Origin: Marinagarivorans sp.
GTDB taxonomy: Bacteria; Pseudomonadota; Gammaproteobacteria; Pseudomonadales; Cellvibrionaceae
Assembly: GCA_028281865.1 (NCBI GenBank)
Contig: JANQJB010000005.1
Location: 34,246 to 98,245 of the forward strand
Length of the DNA: 64,000 nucleotides
Direction: 5' to 3'
Positions 1 to 9,862 of this stretch are shown in pieces. The notes under the pieces are model-generated. The model worked only from the letters and a program-made list of their open reading frames with translations, was not told where the DNA came from and made no database searches. How positions within the stretch are numbered: position 1 is the first letter of the stretch; every line of letters starts with the position of its first letter. Both the position numbers and the translations under genes were made by a program.

Positions 1-123
1 TCGGATATTCGCGAAGCGCGAATTAAGTAAACAAGTAAGGCTGAGCCGCAGTTATTTTTAAAGGCATTTTTTTTAGAAAATAAAAGCGCTGTTTCAGATA
101 GACCTGAATAAAGAGATATTGTT
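1..123 (+). other. Leader upstream of rpsG
   Basis: This short stretch precedes rpsG and contains no gene. It holds a 7-bp hairpin (ATTCGCG at 7-13 pairing with CGCGAAT at 17-23) and an AT-rich run before the rpsG start. In most relatives rpsL lies just upstream, so this is probably the rpsL-rpsG spacer, but no rpsL coding end is visible. Confidence 0.4.
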
Positions 124-594
124 ATGCCTAGAAGAAGAGTTGTAGCTAAACGCGAAGTGTTTCCCGACCCTAAATACGGAAGCCAAGTTTTAGCTAAATT
201 TATGAATCACGTGATGGTCAGTGGTAAGAAGTCAGTCGCCGAAAAAATTGTATACGGTGCCCTGGATGTCGTGAGTGAAAAACTTAACAAAGATCCGTTA
301 GAAGTCTTCGATCAAGCGCTTGAGAATATCGCGCCGTTGGTCGAAGTTAAATCTCGCCGAGTCGGCGGTGCTACGTACCAAGTCCCGGTAGAGGTTCGCC
401 CAAGTCGTCGAACGGCTTTGGCGATGCGTTGGTTGGTCGAGTATTCGCGCGGTCGTAGTGAAAAATCTATGCCTTATCGCTTGGCTGGCGAACTGATCGA
501 CGCCTCGCAAAATAAAGGTGGTGCCGTCAAAAAGCGCGAAGACGTGCATCGTATGGCCGAAGCGAACAAAGCCTTTTCTCACTTCCGCTTTTAA
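124..594 (+). CDS. rpsG: 30S ribosomal protein S7
   Basis: This is the small-subunit protein that nucleates assembly of the 16S rRNA 3' (head) domain and contacts E-site tRNA. The 156-residue product has the typical S7 length and begins with the basic [10 protein letters not shown] stretch. It keeps the conserved core [16 protein letters not shown] followed by [12 protein letters not shown]. It is the first complete gene of the str operon here, followed by fusA and tuf. In E. coli S7 represses the str operon by binding the rpsL-rpsG spacer; a similar site would fall mostly left of the window. Confidence 0.98.
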   Translation: MPRRRVVAKREVFPDPKYGSQVLAKFMNHVMVSGKKSVAEKIVYGALDVVSEKLNKDPLEVFDQALENIAPLVEVKSRRVGGATYQVPVEVRPSRRTALAMRWLVEYSRGRSEKSMPYRLAGELIDASQNKGGAVKKREDVHRMAEANKAFSHFRF

Positions 595-636
595 TTTTTA
601 TTTTCCAAAAATTGGTGTTCGTAAGAATGTAATGTT

Positions 637-660
637 AGGCAGCTATTCTCGCTGCCTTTT
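637..660 (+). terminator. Weak hairpin in the rpsG-fusA spacer
   Basis: AGGCAGC (637-643) pairs with GCTGCCT (651-657) around a 7-nt loop and is followed by only four T residues. This is weaker than a full intrinsic terminator and may act as a partial attenuator or an mRNA-processing structure between rpsG and fusA. Confidence 0.4.
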
Positions 661-698
661 GAATTTAAAAGACCGACTTTTTTACTGGAGAATAGCTG

Positions 699-2798
699 GT
701 GGCGCGTAAAACTCCAATCGCTAGATATCGTAATATTGGTATTTGCGCGCATGTTGATGCGGGGAAAACAACCACCACCGAGCGCATTTTATTTTACACC
801 GGCATTTCCCACAAAATAGGAGAAGTGCACGACGGCGCTGCAACTATGGATTGGATGGAGCAGGAGCAGGAGCGCGGCATAACAATTACTTCGGCTGCAA
901 CGACTTGCTTTTGGAAAGGGATGGGGCAGCAGTTTGACGAGCACCGTATCAATATTATTGATACGCCAGGCCATGTCGACTTTACTATTGAAGTTGAGCG
1001 TTCTTTGAGAGTGCTTGACGGTGCTGTTGTCGTTTTATGCGGCTCCTCTGGTGTGCAACCGCAGACTGAAACGGTTTGGCGTCAGGCGAACAAATATGAA
1101 GTCCCGCGTATGGTGTTCATTAATAAAATGGACCGCGCTGGAGCTGATTTTTTGCGTGTGGTCGATCAGCTTAAGGAGCGTTTGGGTGCTAACCCAGTTC
1201 CACTACAGATGACGATTGGTGCAGAGGATGACTTTAAAGGCGTTGTCGACCTAATAAAAAATAAGTCTATCATCTGGAGCGAAGATGATATGGGGGCTAG
1301 CTTTGAATACGGTGAAGTCCCGGAAGATTTGGCGGAGCAGTGTGCGCAGCTGCGCGAGGTTCTCGTAGAGGCGGCGGCTGAGGCGAATGAAGAGTTAATG
1401 GAGAAATATTTAGAAGAGGGAGAGCTTAGCGAAGAAGAAATTAAGCTAGGCATTCGAGCGCGTACCTTAGCGAACGAAATTGTCCCTGTATTAGGTGGTT
1501 CCGCATTTAAGAATAAGGGTGTGCAAGCTGTTCTCGATGCTGTGATTGAATATTTGCCCGCACCTGACCAGGTAAAAGCCATTGAGGGTGTGTTGGCGGA
1601 TGGTGAAAGCAAAGACACGCGGGAGGCCGATGATGATGCACCCTTTGCAGCATTGGCGTTTAAAATTGCGACCGACCCCTTTGTTGGAACATTGACTTTT
1701 TTCCGGGTTTATTCGGGTGCATTAAGTTCTGGTGATGCAGTCTTGAACTCGGTTAAAGATAAAAAAGAACGTGTTGGGCGAATGGTGCAAATGCATTCGA
1801 ACAACCGCGAAGAAATAAAAGAAGTACTCGCTGGCGATATCGCTGCCGCTGTTGGCTTAAAAGATGTGACGACCGGCGACACGCTGTGTTCGAGTGATAG
1901 CGTTATTGTGCTCGAAAAAATGGATTTTCCTGAACCGGTAATCTCTGTTGCAGTTGAGCCCAAGACAAAAGCCGACCAAGAAAAAATGGGTGTGGCGCTT
2001 GGTAAGCTTGCTCAGGAAGACCCGTCATTTCGTGTAAAAACAGATGAAGAAACGGGCCAAACTATTATTTCGGGCATGGGGGAATTGCATCTCGATATTA
2101 TTGTGGATCGGATGCGACGCGAATTTAAGGTCGAAGCGAACATCGGTAAGCCTCAGGTGGCTTACCGTGAAGCGATTCGGAACACCTGCGAAATTGAAGG
2201 TAAATTTGTTCGTCAATCGGGCGGTCGTGGGCAGTATGGTCATGTTTGGGTTAAGTTCGAACCAGCAGCCGACGCAAGTGCAGAAGGCCTTGAATTTGTT
2301 AATGAAATCGTCGGCGGTGCAGTGCCTAGGGAGTATATTCCTGCGGTCGCAAAAGGCATCGAAGAGCAGATGAAAAATGGTGTTCTTGGTGGCTACCCTC
2401 TGCTCGGGTTGAAAGCGACTTTATACGACGGTTCGTTTCATGATGTTGACTCTTCTGAAATGGCTTTTAAAATCGCGGGTTCCATGGCGACTAAGAAGCT
2501 CTCTCAGGAGGGTGGTGCAGTGTTGCTTGAGCCGGTGATGAAAGTTGAAGTTGTCACACCCGAAGAAAATATGGGTGATGTAGTGGGTGACCTAAATCGT
2601 CGTCGTGGCTTGATCTTGGGTATGGATGAAAGTGTTTCGGGTAAGGTAGTTAACGCTGAAGTACCGTTGGCTGAAATGTTTGGATATGCAACAGATTTAC
2701 GCTCCGCTACCCAAGGCCGGGCGACATATACGATGGAGTTCTGCAAATACGCGGAGGCCCCGAGCAATATTGCTGAGGATATTATTGCGCGTAACTAA
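699..2798 (+). CDS. fusA: Elongation factor G
   Basis: EF-G is the GTPase that drives ribosomal translocation and, with RRF, ribosome recycling. The 699-residue length is normal. The G domain shows the P-loop AHVDAGKT (residues 17-24), the G3 motif DTPGH (88-92) and NKMD (142-145). Domains II-V follow, including the domain IV segment around [12 protein letters not shown]. The start codon is GTG, chosen because the protein then begins [15 protein letters not shown] as in the family and a TGGAG ribosome-binding site lies 8 nt upstream. It sits between rpsG and tuf in the str operon. Confidence 0.98.
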   Translation: MARKTPIARYRNIGICAHVDAGKTTTTERILFYTGISHKIGEVHDGAATMDWMEQEQERGITITSAATTCFWKGMGQQFDEHRINIIDTPGHVDFTIEVERSLRVLDGAVVVLCGSSGVQPQTETVWRQANKYEVPRMVFINKMDRAGADFLRVVDQLKERLGANPVPLQMTIGAEDDFKGVVDLIKNKSIIWSEDDMGASFEYGEVPEDLAEQCAQLREVLVEAAAEANEELMEKYLEEGELSEEEIKLGIRARTLANEIVPVLGGSAFKNKGVQAVLDAVIEYLPAPDQVKAIEGVLADGESKDTREADDDAPFAALAFKIATDPFVGTLTFFRVYSGALSSGDAVLNSVKDKKERVGRMVQMHSNNREEIKEVLAGDIAAAVGLKDVTTGDTLCSSDSVIVLEKMDFPEPVISVAVEPKTKADQEKMGVALGKLAQEDPSFRVKTDEETGQTIISGMGELHLDIIVDRMRREFKVEANIGKPQVAYREAIRNTCEIEGKFVRQSGGRGQYGHVWVKFEPAADASAEGLEFVNEIVGGAVPREYIPAVAKGIEEQMKNGVLGGYPLLGLKATLYDGSFHDVDSSEMAFKIAGSMATKKLSQEGGAVLLEPVMKVEVVTPEENMGDVVGDLNRRRGLILGMDESVSGKVVNAEVPLAEMFGYATDLRSATQGRATYTMEFCKYAEAPSNIAEDIIARN

Positions 2799-2909
2799 TG
2801 TAGGCGCTTTTCTTGTATAGGCGTTTTACTTTATACAGTTGTTTGCAGGGCAGACGAACAAACCGGTTTTTTTTGAACAAACAATTAGCTATTTAAGAGG
2901 ACCATCAAA

Positions 2910-4133
2910 GTGGCAAAAGAAAAATTTGAACGTACCAAACCCCATGTCAACGTTGGAACCATCGGTCACGTTGACCATGGTAAAACAACATTGACTGCAG
3001 CATTAACGCGCGTATGTTCAGAAGTTTGGGGTGGCGACGCAGTTGCATTCGACGGTATCGACAACGCTCCAGAAGAAAAAGCGCGCGGTATTACCATTGC
3101 AACTTCTCACGTTGAGTACGACTCACCCGATCGTCACTACGCTCACGTTGATTGCCCTGGACACGCTGACTACGTTAAAAACATGATTACGGGTGCCGCT
3201 CAAATGGACGGTGCTATCTTGGTCTGTGGCGCTACTGACGGCCCCATGCCACAAACTCGTGAGCACATTCTGCTTTCTCGCCAAGTGGGTGTTCCTTACA
3301 TTGTTGTATTCTTAAACAAAGCTGATTTGCTTGCGGAAGATTGTGGCGGTGTTGGCTCGGAAGAATACGACGAGATGCTTGAGCTCGTCGAAATGGAGCT
3401 TCGCGATTTGCTTAGCACTTATGAATTCCCTGGTGACGATACACCAATTATTGTCGGTTCTGCGTTAATGGCGCTTGAAGGTAAAGACGATAATGAGCTT
3501 GGCACTTCTGCTGTTAAGAAGTTGGTTGAGACTCTTGATGAGTATATCCCAGAGCCAGAGCGTGCAATCGATGGTGATTTCATTATGCCAATCGAAGACG
3601 TTTTCTCTATTCAAGGTCGTGGTACTGTTGTTACTGGTCGTGTTGAGCGCGGTATCATTACTGTTGGTGAAGAAATCGAAATCGTTGGTATCAAAGACAC
3701 TACCAAAACTACCTGTACCGGTGTTGAGATGTTCCGTAAGCTTCTTGACGAAGGTCGTGCGGGTGAGAACGTTGGTGTTCTTCTTCGCGGTACTAAGCGT
3801 GACGAGGTTGAGCGTGGCCAAGTATTGGCTAAGCCTGGCTCTATCAATCCTCACACTAAGTTCGAAGCTGAGGTTTACGTATTGTCGAAAGATGAAGGCG
3901 GTCGTCATACGCCATTCTTCAAAGGCTACCGTCCTCAGTTCTACTTCCGTACTACTGACGTAACAGGTGCTTGTGAGCTTCCAGAAGGCGTCGAAATGGT
4001 AATGCCTGGTGATAACATTCAAATGGTTGTGACTTTGATTTGCCCAATTGCGATGGACGAAGGTCTTCGTTTTGCTATCCGAGAGGGTGGTCGTACAGTT
4101 GGTGCTGGTGTTGTTGCTAAAATTGTTGAGTAA
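2910..4133 (+). CDS. tuf: Elongation factor Tu
   Basis: EF-Tu delivers aminoacyl-tRNA to the ribosomal A site. The protein shows GHVDHGKT (19-26), DCPGH (81-85) and NKAD (136-139), then domains II and III. At 407 residues it is longer than the 394 of E. coli, mainly because of an insert of about 13 residues just after NKAD (about 140-155, [16 protein letters not shown]). The start is GTG with an AAGAGG ribosome-binding site. This is the last gene of the str operon, followed by a strong terminator. A second tuf copy elsewhere is likely from family habit but cannot be seen here. Confidence 0.98.
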   Translation: MAKEKFERTKPHVNVGTIGHVDHGKTTLTAALTRVCSEVWGGDAVAFDGIDNAPEEKARGITIATSHVEYDSPDRHYAHVDCPGHADYVKNMITGAAQMDGAILVCGATDGPMPQTREHILLSRQVGVPYIVVFLNKADLLAEDCGGVGSEEYDEMLELVEMELRDLLSTYEFPGDDTPIIVGSALMALEGKDDNELGTSAVKKLVETLDEYIPEPERAIDGDFIMPIEDVFSIQGRGTVVTGRVERGIITVGEEIEIVGIKDTTKTTCTGVEMFRKLLDEGRAGENVGVLLRGTKRDEVERGQVLAKPGSINPHTKFEAEVYVLSKDEGGRHTPFFKGYRPQFYFRTTDVTGACELPEGVEMVMPGDNIQMVVTLICPIAMDEGLRFAIREGGRTVGAGVVAKIVE

Positions 4134-4152
4134 TTTATATAAGACTCGATTT

Positions 4153-4182
4153 AAAAATGCCGCTTAATGCGGCATTTTTTTT
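4153..4182 (+). terminator. Intrinsic terminator after tuf
   Basis: AAAATGCCGC (4154-4163) and GCGGCATTTT (4169-4178) form a 10-bp stem with a 5-nt loop, followed by a T run. It should end str operon transcription, and its A-rich 5' side could also stop the convergent gene on the minus strand. Confidence 0.9.
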
Positions 4183-4185
4183 GGG

Positions 4186-4199
4186 TGACCCTTTGATTT
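4186..4199. repeat. 14-bp direct repeat, left copy
   Basis: TGACCCTTTGATTT occurs here and again at 5972-5985. The two copies bracket the SUMF1-type gene and its upstream palindromes. Such a repeat could be left by insertion or recombination. A few 14-mer repeats are expected by chance in 64 kb, so the flanking position is the main argument. Confidence 0.55.
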
Positions 4200-4201
4200 C
4201 C

Positions 4202-5875
4202 CTAATTCGCCTCCGCAATTTCTATCCAGTCCAAGATCCACCCTCCAATAAGTGGTTCAAGCCTCACTTGGTGCATGCCGGGTTTAAGTGTGAATTTTTC
4301 TAGCAGAGTGTGTTCACTAAATTTTGAGAGGCCTTCTTTGTCGCTGATTTTTGTTTGGTAAATCCTATTAATCTGATCATTTAATTTTATTTGTACTTTT
4401 AGCTGTTTTCTTAGTTGCTTAACTTTCGCTGTCAATTTAAATTCCTTTTCCTCTCTAACATTAAACACAAATGTTACCCAGCCTCTTTCAGCGAGAAACA
4501 TGCCGGCGAGATTATCTCCTGTGTCGCCCACTTTCATGCTGATAAGACTAGAGGCGTCAAAGGCGGCTTCTGTCTCTATAATCGCGGGAGCCCAAACTGG
4601 TTCAGTAGGTGTGGATTTTGTCTGGCTGAAAAAGCTGCTGCGCTCAAAATTGCTTGCAGTGACTGCATAGGTATTGTGATTTTTTGATGGCGCATAGTCG
4701 ATGAAATTAGTGATCTTCAAATCCTGTGCAATACGTTTGAAGCGGGATTTGGGTAAGTTAGTTCTGTAAACGTCGTAAGTTATCTGGTGGTCATTGTTTA
4801 CGGAGTCCCAAGTCAACGCGACGCTTTTTTTATCGTCGCTTACGAGCAATCTTAAGTTATTAGGCGCAGTTGGCGCAGCTGCTAATTTTTCTCTGCGAAG
4901 CCTCTCTTGGTCTTGTTCTTTTTGCAGGCGTTTTTCAAATTGCTTGGTCGATTTTGGAATCCGATAGCGTTTTGACTTACCTATCGATAAGGCCAAGCGA
5001 AAACCGTCGAAGCCGCTGGAAAAACTGACGTGAGAAAATGTCCGTCGAGCTGCTCGTCGGCCCAGCCAGTACCAGGAACCATAACGTTTAACTCGCATAT
5101 TGCACTGACCCGTCAGCCAGGCTGAACCATCTTTTGGAGCGCCAATATAATTAGGGTTCTTGCAATCCTCGACATATTCATGGACATTGCCTTGTACATC
5201 ATAAGCGCCAAAAGGGTTTGGTTGATACATTCCCACAATCGATGTAAATGGCGCGTGATCATCACAATTAACGTGGCCGAGATAATTTACAAGACTTGCA
5301 CCAAACCGTCTCTTGGCGACTTGCTCTAAGCTAATGTCTGCAATATTCTCGTATTCGCAAATATCGGTTTGGTTGGGATCGTCACCAAAAGCAAAACGTT
5401 CTTTTTTTCCGGCGCGAGCTAAATATTCCCACTCAGCCTCCGAAAGAAGACGATAATTTTTACTGCTGAGTTCGCTCAGCCATTGAGTATAGGCCTTAGC
5501 TGCGTTCCAATTTATGCACACTACGGGTTGGAATTCGCTGTTGCTATATTGGTTATCTCTCCAATTCCCGGTGCTTTTTTCTCTCGATAGCAACTCACTC
5601 GTGAACTTGTGCATACATTCTTGCGGCATTTGATAATCGGTCGCGTCGATAAAGTGTTTGAATTCATACTCCGTTACTTCATATTTCCCTGCGAGAAAGG
5701 ATGGGATAGTCACCTTGTGAGCTGGTTTGGTGTGGCCTCCCATGGAATTGTGTCCCATGACATAGTCACCTGCAGGAATTCTGACCATGGGCGGTTCGAC
5801 AAATTTAGTTTTTGCGAGGGGCTTGTCTGTAAGCGGAGCAATTATTAGCAGAAGGATTATTGAGTAGTAGCGCAT
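4202..5875 (-). CDS. Secreted SUMF1/FGE-domain protein with FN3-like and CBM-like C-terminal domains
   Basis: The 557-residue product begins with a hydrophobic signal-like segment (about 1-22). Residues about 28-297 form a sulfatase-modifying-factor (FGE-sulfatase) domain, with IPAGDYVMG, YRLLSEAEWEYLAR (141-154), GNVHEYVED (229-237), RYGSW (264-268) and GFRLA (291-295). The paired catalytic cysteines expected after the GSW motif in true formylglycine-generating enzymes are absent; the segment reads WYWLGRRAARR. A charged linker (about 300-332), a fibronectin type III-like segment (about 335-425) and a beta-sandwich C-terminus starting IIETEA and ending GGWILDWIEI, like carbohydrate-binding modules of families 6/35, follow. 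The domains suggest a periplasmic or secreted polysaccharide-related protein, but the function is unknown. The gene lies between tuf and rpsJ on the opposite strand, an unusual place, and is flanked by a 14-bp direct repeat. Confidence 0.8.
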   Translation of the reverse strand: MRYYSIILLLIIAPLTDKPLAKTKFVEPPMVRIPAGDYVMGHNSMGGHTKPAHKVTIPSFLAGKYEVTEYEFKHFIDATDYQMPQECMHKFTSELLSREKSTGNWRDNQYSNSEFQPVVCINWNAAKAYTQWLSELSSKNYRLLSEAEWEYLARAGKKERFAFGDDPNQTDICEYENIADISLEQVAKRRFGASLVNYLGHVNCDDHAPFTSIVGMYQPNPFGAYDVQGNVHEYVEDCKNPNYIGAPKDGSAWLTGQCNMRVKRYGSWYWLGRRAARRTFSHVSFSSGFDGFRLALSIGKSKRYRIPKSTKQFEKRLQKEQDQERLRREKLAAAPTAPNNLRLLVSDDKKSVALTWDSVNNDHQITYDVYRTNLPKSRFKRIAQDLKITNFIDYAPSKNHNTYAVTASNFERSSFFSQTKSTPTEPVWAPAIIETEAAFDASSLISMKVGDTGDNLAGMFLAERGWVTFVFNVREEKEFKLTAKVKQLRKQLKVQIKLNDQINRIYQTKISDKEGLSKFSEHTLLEKFTLKPGMHQVRLEPLIGGWILDWIEIAEAN

Positions 5876-5907
5876 AACTATCTTATTTTATTCGAGCTGG
5901 CGGGAGA

Positions 5908-5947
5908 GATTACATTTGTAAGCAGCAATAGGATTACATATGTAATC
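5908..5947. promoter_or_regulatory. Paired 16-bp palindromic operators upstream of the SUMF1-type gene
   Basis: GATTACATATGTAATC (5932-5947) is a perfect 16-bp palindrome. A related copy, GATTACATTTGTAAGC (5908-5923), differs at three positions. Their centres are 24 bp apart, and they lie 33-72 bp upstream of the minus-strand start codon, where a promoter would be. This looks like a double binding site for a dimeric regulator; the regulator is unknown. Confidence 0.65.
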
Positions 5948-5971
5948 TTTGTTGGCAAGTCAATTTCTACC

Positions 5972-5985
5972 TGACCCTTTGATTT
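5972..5985. repeat. 14-bp direct repeat, right copy
   Basis: This is the second TGACCCTTTGATTT, matching 4186-4199. It lies just beyond the palindromic operators and 32 bp before the long inverted-repeat element, so it marks the right edge of the segment carrying the SUMF1-type gene. Confidence 0.55.
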
Positions 5986-6017
5986 TCTTTGGGCTACACG
6001 CTTTTCGTTGGCACTGA

Positions 6018-6130
6018 GAGACAGGAACCGGGGTAAGCTTTCAAGACCGTCGCGCGCGGGATTCGCGCGATCGAGCCCCCCATGGATGGGTTAACGGCGT
6101 GTCTTGAAAGCTTACCCCGGTTCCTGTCTC
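6018..6130. repeat. Palindromic repeat element, copy 1 (30-bp perfect inverted repeat)
   Basis: The arms at 6018-6047 and 6101-6130 are perfect reverse complements over 30 bp, separated by 53 bp. The left arm contains CCGGGGTAAGCTTTCAAGAC, followed by CGTCGCGCGC. The loop holds a further hairpin (TCGCGCG / CGCGCGA) and a C-rich/G-rich pair. A related element lies at 37688-37946. No gene is encoded. It sits between the SUMF1-type gene and the rpsJ promoter, so it could act as a MITE-like mobile element, a protein-binding palindrome or a transcription insulator. I do not know a family name for it. Confidence 0.85.
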
Positions 6131-6260
6131 GGAGTTACGAAAGAAGAAATTGTATTGATTATTTGATTTCGAAACGTATTTAAAGCTGACTTGTTTATCA
6201 AAAAATAATCTTTCCCTATCTTTCGCAAATTTTCATTTTAAGTCTTAACTTAGAAGTTAA

Positions 6261-6677
<417 letters not shown>

Positions 6678-6770
6678 AGATTCTAGACGTTTACCGTTAA
6701 TAACGGTGTGTAACGCTTTGAAATAAGCGGCCAGAGTGGGTAATAGCCCCGTACACAAGAGGTTAATATT

Positions 6771-7418
6771 ATGACTATTGGTATTGTCGGTCGCAAATGC
6801 GGCATGACACGTATTTTTGCTGATGATGGTTCATCCATCCCTGTCACCGTAATCGAAGCGGTGCCCAATCGGATTACGCAAGTAAAAACTGCGGAAACCG
6901 ATGGCTATTCTGCTATTCAGTTAACTTCTGGATCACGTCGCGTCTCTCGTATTAATAAGCCCTCTAAAGGTCATTTTGAAAAGGCTGAGGTAGAAGCTGG
7001 TTCGCTGCTTGTCGAACTGCGTACCGAAGAGTGCGGTGATGCCTTTGAGGTTGGCGGCGAAATCACCGTTGAGGGTTTTGAGGTGGGCCAGAAGGTAGAT
7101 GTTACAGGTCAATCTAAAGGTAAAGGTTTTGCCGGTGCGGTAAAGCGTTGGAATTTCTCCATGCAAGACGCAACGCACGGTAACTCTATCTCTCATCGCG
7201 CACCTGGTTCTATTGGTCAATGTCAAACGCCTGGTCGAGTTTTTAAAGGTAAGAAAATGGCGGGGCACATGGGTGCTGCGCGCGTTACTGTTCAAAACCT
7301 GGAAGTCGCGAAGGTCGATAAAGATCGAAATCTAATTTTGATTAAAGGCGCAGTTCCGGGGGCTCCCGGCGGCAATGTACTTGTGCGTCCGGCCATTAAG
7401 TTGAAGAACAAAGGTTAA
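6771..7418 (+). CDS. rplC: 50S ribosomal protein L3
   Basis: L3 is an early-assembly 50S protein whose loop reaches the peptidyl-transferase centre. The 215-residue product starts [16 protein letters not shown] and has the conserved loop around [20 protein letters not shown] and GKKMAGHMG. The loop has Gln (in SIGQCQTPG) near the site that PrmB methylates in E. coli. A GAGG ribosome-binding site precedes the ATG. It is the second gene of the S10 operon, with a 93-bp spacer after rpsJ. Confidence 0.98.
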   Translation: MTIGIVGRKCGMTRIFADDGSSIPVTVIEAVPNRITQVKTAETDGYSAIQLTSGSRRVSRINKPSKGHFEKAEVEAGSLLVELRTEECGDAFEVGGEITVEGFEVGQKVDVTGQSKGKGFAGAVKRWNFSMQDATHGNSISHRAPGSIGQCQTPGRVFKGKKMAGHMGAARVTVQNLEVAKVDKDRNLILIKGAVPGAPGGNVLVRPAIKLKNKG

Positions 7419-7437
7419 GTTCCGGGGGTAATTGTTG

Positions 7438-8052
7438 ATGGAGTTAAGTATTGCAACGCCGAAAGGCGCAAAAGGTACCATTGCAGTTTCTGAGGCGACC
7501 TTTGGTAAAGAGTACAACCAAGATTTGGTTCATCAGGCGATTGTTGCTTATATGGCACGCGGTCGCCAGGGTTCTAAAGCACAAAAAAATCGCGCGGCTG
7601 TATCTGGCGGCGGTAAAAAACCTTGGCGCCAAAAAGGTACCGGTCGCGCACGCGCTGGTACAAGCCGCGGTCCTATTTGGCGAGCGGGTGGTGTAACTTT
7701 CGCCGCGTCGCCGCGTGATTTTGACCAAAAGCTCAATAAAAAAATGTATCGTGCTGCGCTTAAGTGCATCTGGTCAGAGCTGGCTCGTCAGGAGCGATTG
7801 GTCGTAGTTGAAGATTTTGATATTGAAGCGCCAAAAACCAAGGAGCTGGTAGCCAAGCTGAGCCAGTATGAATTATCTGATGCGCTGATTGTAACGGATT
7901 CCGTGAGTGAGAATTTATACCTCGCTGCCCGCAATCTTCACAAGATTGATGTGCGCGATGTGCAGGCGATTGATCCGGCCTGTCTGATTCGCTTTGAAAA
8001 AGTTGTGGTGACTGTTGCCGCACTTAAAAAGATTGAGGAGGCTCTCGCATGA
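7438..8052 (+). CDS. rplD: 50S ribosomal protein L4
   Basis: L4 lines the exit tunnel and, in E. coli, feeds back on the S10 operon. The extended-loop region [20 protein letters not shown] is clearly present. I chose the ATG at 7438 over the in-frame TTG codons at 7432 and 7435, because the GGGGG ribosome-binding run (7424-7428) has good spacing only to the ATG and the protein then begins [10 protein letters not shown]. It spans 204 residues and overlaps rplW by 4 nt (ATGA), implying coupled translation. Confidence 0.97.
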   Translation: MELSIATPKGAKGTIAVSEATFGKEYNQDLVHQAIVAYMARGRQGSKAQKNRAAVSGGGKKPWRQKGTGRARAGTSRGPIWRAGGVTFAASPRDFDQKLNKKMYRAALKCIWSELARQERLVVVEDFDIEAPKTKELVAKLSQYELSDALIVTDSVSENLYLAARNLHKIDVRDVQAIDPACLIRFEKVVVTVAALKKIEEALA

Positions 8053-8348
8053 ATGCTGAAAAGATGTATCAAGTCATTTTAGCGCCGGTTGTTTCCGAGA
8101 AGACCAACGAAATTTATGAGGCGTCGAATCAGTGGGTTTTTAAAGTGCGTAAAGACGCGACCAAGCCTGAAATAAAAGAAGCGGTTGAGACGCTGTTTAA
8201 GGTCGAAGTGGTGAACGTTTCTATTTTAAATGTAAAAGGTAAAACCAAGCGCACGCGTCATGGTATGGGCGTTCGCAGTGATTGGAAAAAAGCCTATATC
8301 CGTTTGGGCGAAGGTCAAGAAATTGATCTTGAAAAAGCAGGCGCATAG
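8049..8348 (+). CDS. rplW: 50S ribosomal protein L23
   Basis: L23 sits at the tunnel exit and docks trigger factor and SRP. The 99-residue protein has the standard length, the family segment [11 protein letters not shown] and the [20 protein letters not shown] loop. Its ATG overlaps the rplD stop, and rplB follows after 14 nt. Confidence 0.97.
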   Translation: MNAEKMYQVILAPVVSEKTNEIYEASNQWVFKVRKDATKPEIKEAVETLFKVEVVNVSILNVKGKTKRTRHGMGVRSDWKKAYIRLGEGQEIDLEKAGA

Positions 8349-8362
8349 TAGGGGAAGAGAAG

Positions 8363-9190
8363 ATGGCAATAGTAAAACGTAAACCTACCTCCCCTGGGCG
8401 GCGATTTGTAGTCAGTGTTGTAAACCCTGATTTGCATAAAGGCGAGCCTTACAAGCCTTTGTTGGAGAAAAAAAGCAAAAGCGGCGGCCGCAATAACAAT
8501 GGTCGAATTACCACGCGACATATCGGCGGCGGCCACAAGCAGCACTACCGAGTTATTGATTTCAAACGCAACAAAGACGGTGTGCCTGGAAAGGTGGAGC
8601 GTCTGGAATACGATCCGAATCGCAGTGCTTTTATTGCCTTGGTTTGCTATGTCGACGGCGAGCGTCGTTACATTATTGCGCCGAAAGGTGTTAAAGCGGG
8701 CGACCCGATTGAGTCGGGTGAGTCAGTTGCCATTAAGCCGGGTAATGCTCTACCGATACGTAATATTCCTGTGGGCTCGGTGATTCACTGTATTGAATTG
8801 AAGCCTGGTAAAGGTGCGCAGCTTGCGCGTTCTGCTGGAGCTGCTGTTCAGCTGGTTGCGAAAGAAGGTGTCTATGCAACTCTGCGTTTGCGCAGTGGAG
8901 AAATGCGTAAGGTGTTGGCTGATTGTCGTGCGACCTTGGGTGAGGTTTCCAATAGTGAGCACAACTTGCGCTCGCTCGGTAAAGCTGGCGCCAAACGCTG
9001 GAAAGGTGTTCGCCCAACCGTGCGCGGTGTGGCGATGAACCCTGTCGATCACCCTCACGGTGGTGGAGAAGGTCGTACTTCGGGCGGTCGTCACCCTGTT
9101 TCGCCTTGGGGTATGCCGACCAAGGGTTACAAAACGCGTAAGAATAAGCGGACTGACAATATGATCGTTCGCCGACGCAACAAGAAATAG
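8363..9190 (+). CDS. rplB: 50S ribosomal protein L2
   Basis: L2 is a core 50S protein needed for subunit association and peptidyl-transferase activity. The 275-residue length is normal. The C-terminal signature [18 protein letters not shown], with its conserved histidine, is intact, as is the N-terminal TSPGRRFVV segment. It lies in the S10 operon between rplW and rpsS. Confidence 0.98.
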   Translation: MAIVKRKPTSPGRRFVVSVVNPDLHKGEPYKPLLEKKSKSGGRNNNGRITTRHIGGGHKQHYRVIDFKRNKDGVPGKVERLEYDPNRSAFIALVCYVDGERRYIIAPKGVKAGDPIESGESVAIKPGNALPIRNIPVGSVIHCIELKPGKGAQLARSAGAAVQLVAKEGVYATLRLRSGEMRKVLADCRATLGEVSNSEHNLRSLGKAGAKRWKGVRPTVRGVAMNPVDHPHGGGEGRTSGGRHPVSPWGMPTKGYKTRKNKRTDNMIVRRRNKK

Positions 9191-9224
9191 TCATTGATAG
9201 GTTCGAAATAAAGAGGAACTGCTT

Positions 9225-9500
9225 GTGCCACGTTCACTGAAAAAAGGCCCGTTTGTTGACCATCATTTATTGAAGAAGGTCGAAGTGGCTAAAGAGAAAA
9301 AAGATCGCCGCCCCATTAAAACTTGGTCGCGTCGCTCTATGATCTTGCCCGAAATGGTCGATCTAACAATTGCCGTGCACAACGGTCGTCAACACGTCCC
9401 AGTTTTTATTAACGAAGAGATGGTGGGACATAAATTAGGTGAATTTGCTGCGACACGCACCTACAAAGGCCACATCGCAGACAAAAAAGCGAAACGTTAA
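9225..9500 (+). CDS. rpsS: 30S ribosomal protein S19
   Basis: S19 pairs with S13 in the 30S head and forms intersubunit bridges. The 91-residue protein begins [20 protein letters not shown] and retains [13 protein letters not shown] and [16 protein letters not shown]. The start codon is GTG with an AGAGGA ribosome-binding site. It is followed after 16 nt by rplV. Confidence 0.98.
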   Translation: MPRSLKKGPFVDHHLLKKVEVAKEKKDRRPIKTWSRRSMILPEMVDLTIAVHNGRQHVPVFINEEMVGHKLGEFAATRTYKGHIADKKAKR

Positions 9501-9516
9501 ACCGAGGTAATTCAAG

Positions 9517-9849
9517 ATGGAAGTAGCCGCAAAATTAAAAGGCGCCCGCATTTCGGCGCAAAAGGCGCGTCTAGTTGCGGACCAAATTCGCGGTTTAGGC
9601 GTTGAAGAGGCTTTGGATCTATTAACTTTTAGCCCCAAAAAAGGTGCCGAAATTGTTAAAAAAGTATTGGAGTCTGCTGTTGCCAATGCGGAGCACAATG
9701 AGGGTGCAGATGTTGATGAGCTGAAGGTATCAACAATTTATGTCGACGAAGGTTTAACGATGAAGCGAATTCGTCCGCGGGCAAAAGGCCGGGCTGATCG
9801 CATATTTAAGCGTTCTTGTCATATCACCGTCAAAGTTGCAGAGAAATAA
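9517..9849 (+). CDS. rplV: 50S ribosomal protein L22
   Basis: L22 lines the exit tunnel near the macrolide site. The 110-residue protein shows [15 protein letters not shown] and the tunnel beta-hairpin segment [20 protein letters not shown]. rpsC begins 13 nt after its stop codon. Confidence 0.98.
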   Translation: MEVAAKLKGARISAQKARLVADQIRGLGVEEALDLLTFSPKKGAEIVKKVLESAVANAEHNEGADVDELKVSTIYVDEGLTMKRIRPRAKGRADRIFKRSCHITVKVAEK

Positions 9850-9862
9850 GAGAGCACGCGTT

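Noticed and set aside
3465..4022. 185-codon open frame antisense to tuf
   Set aside because: It lies wholly inside tuf, has no ribosome-binding site or family match, and results from codon bias of a highly expressed gene.
8733..9194. 153-codon open frame antisense to rplB
   Set aside because: A shadow of the strongly biased rplB coding sequence, with no plausible protein features.
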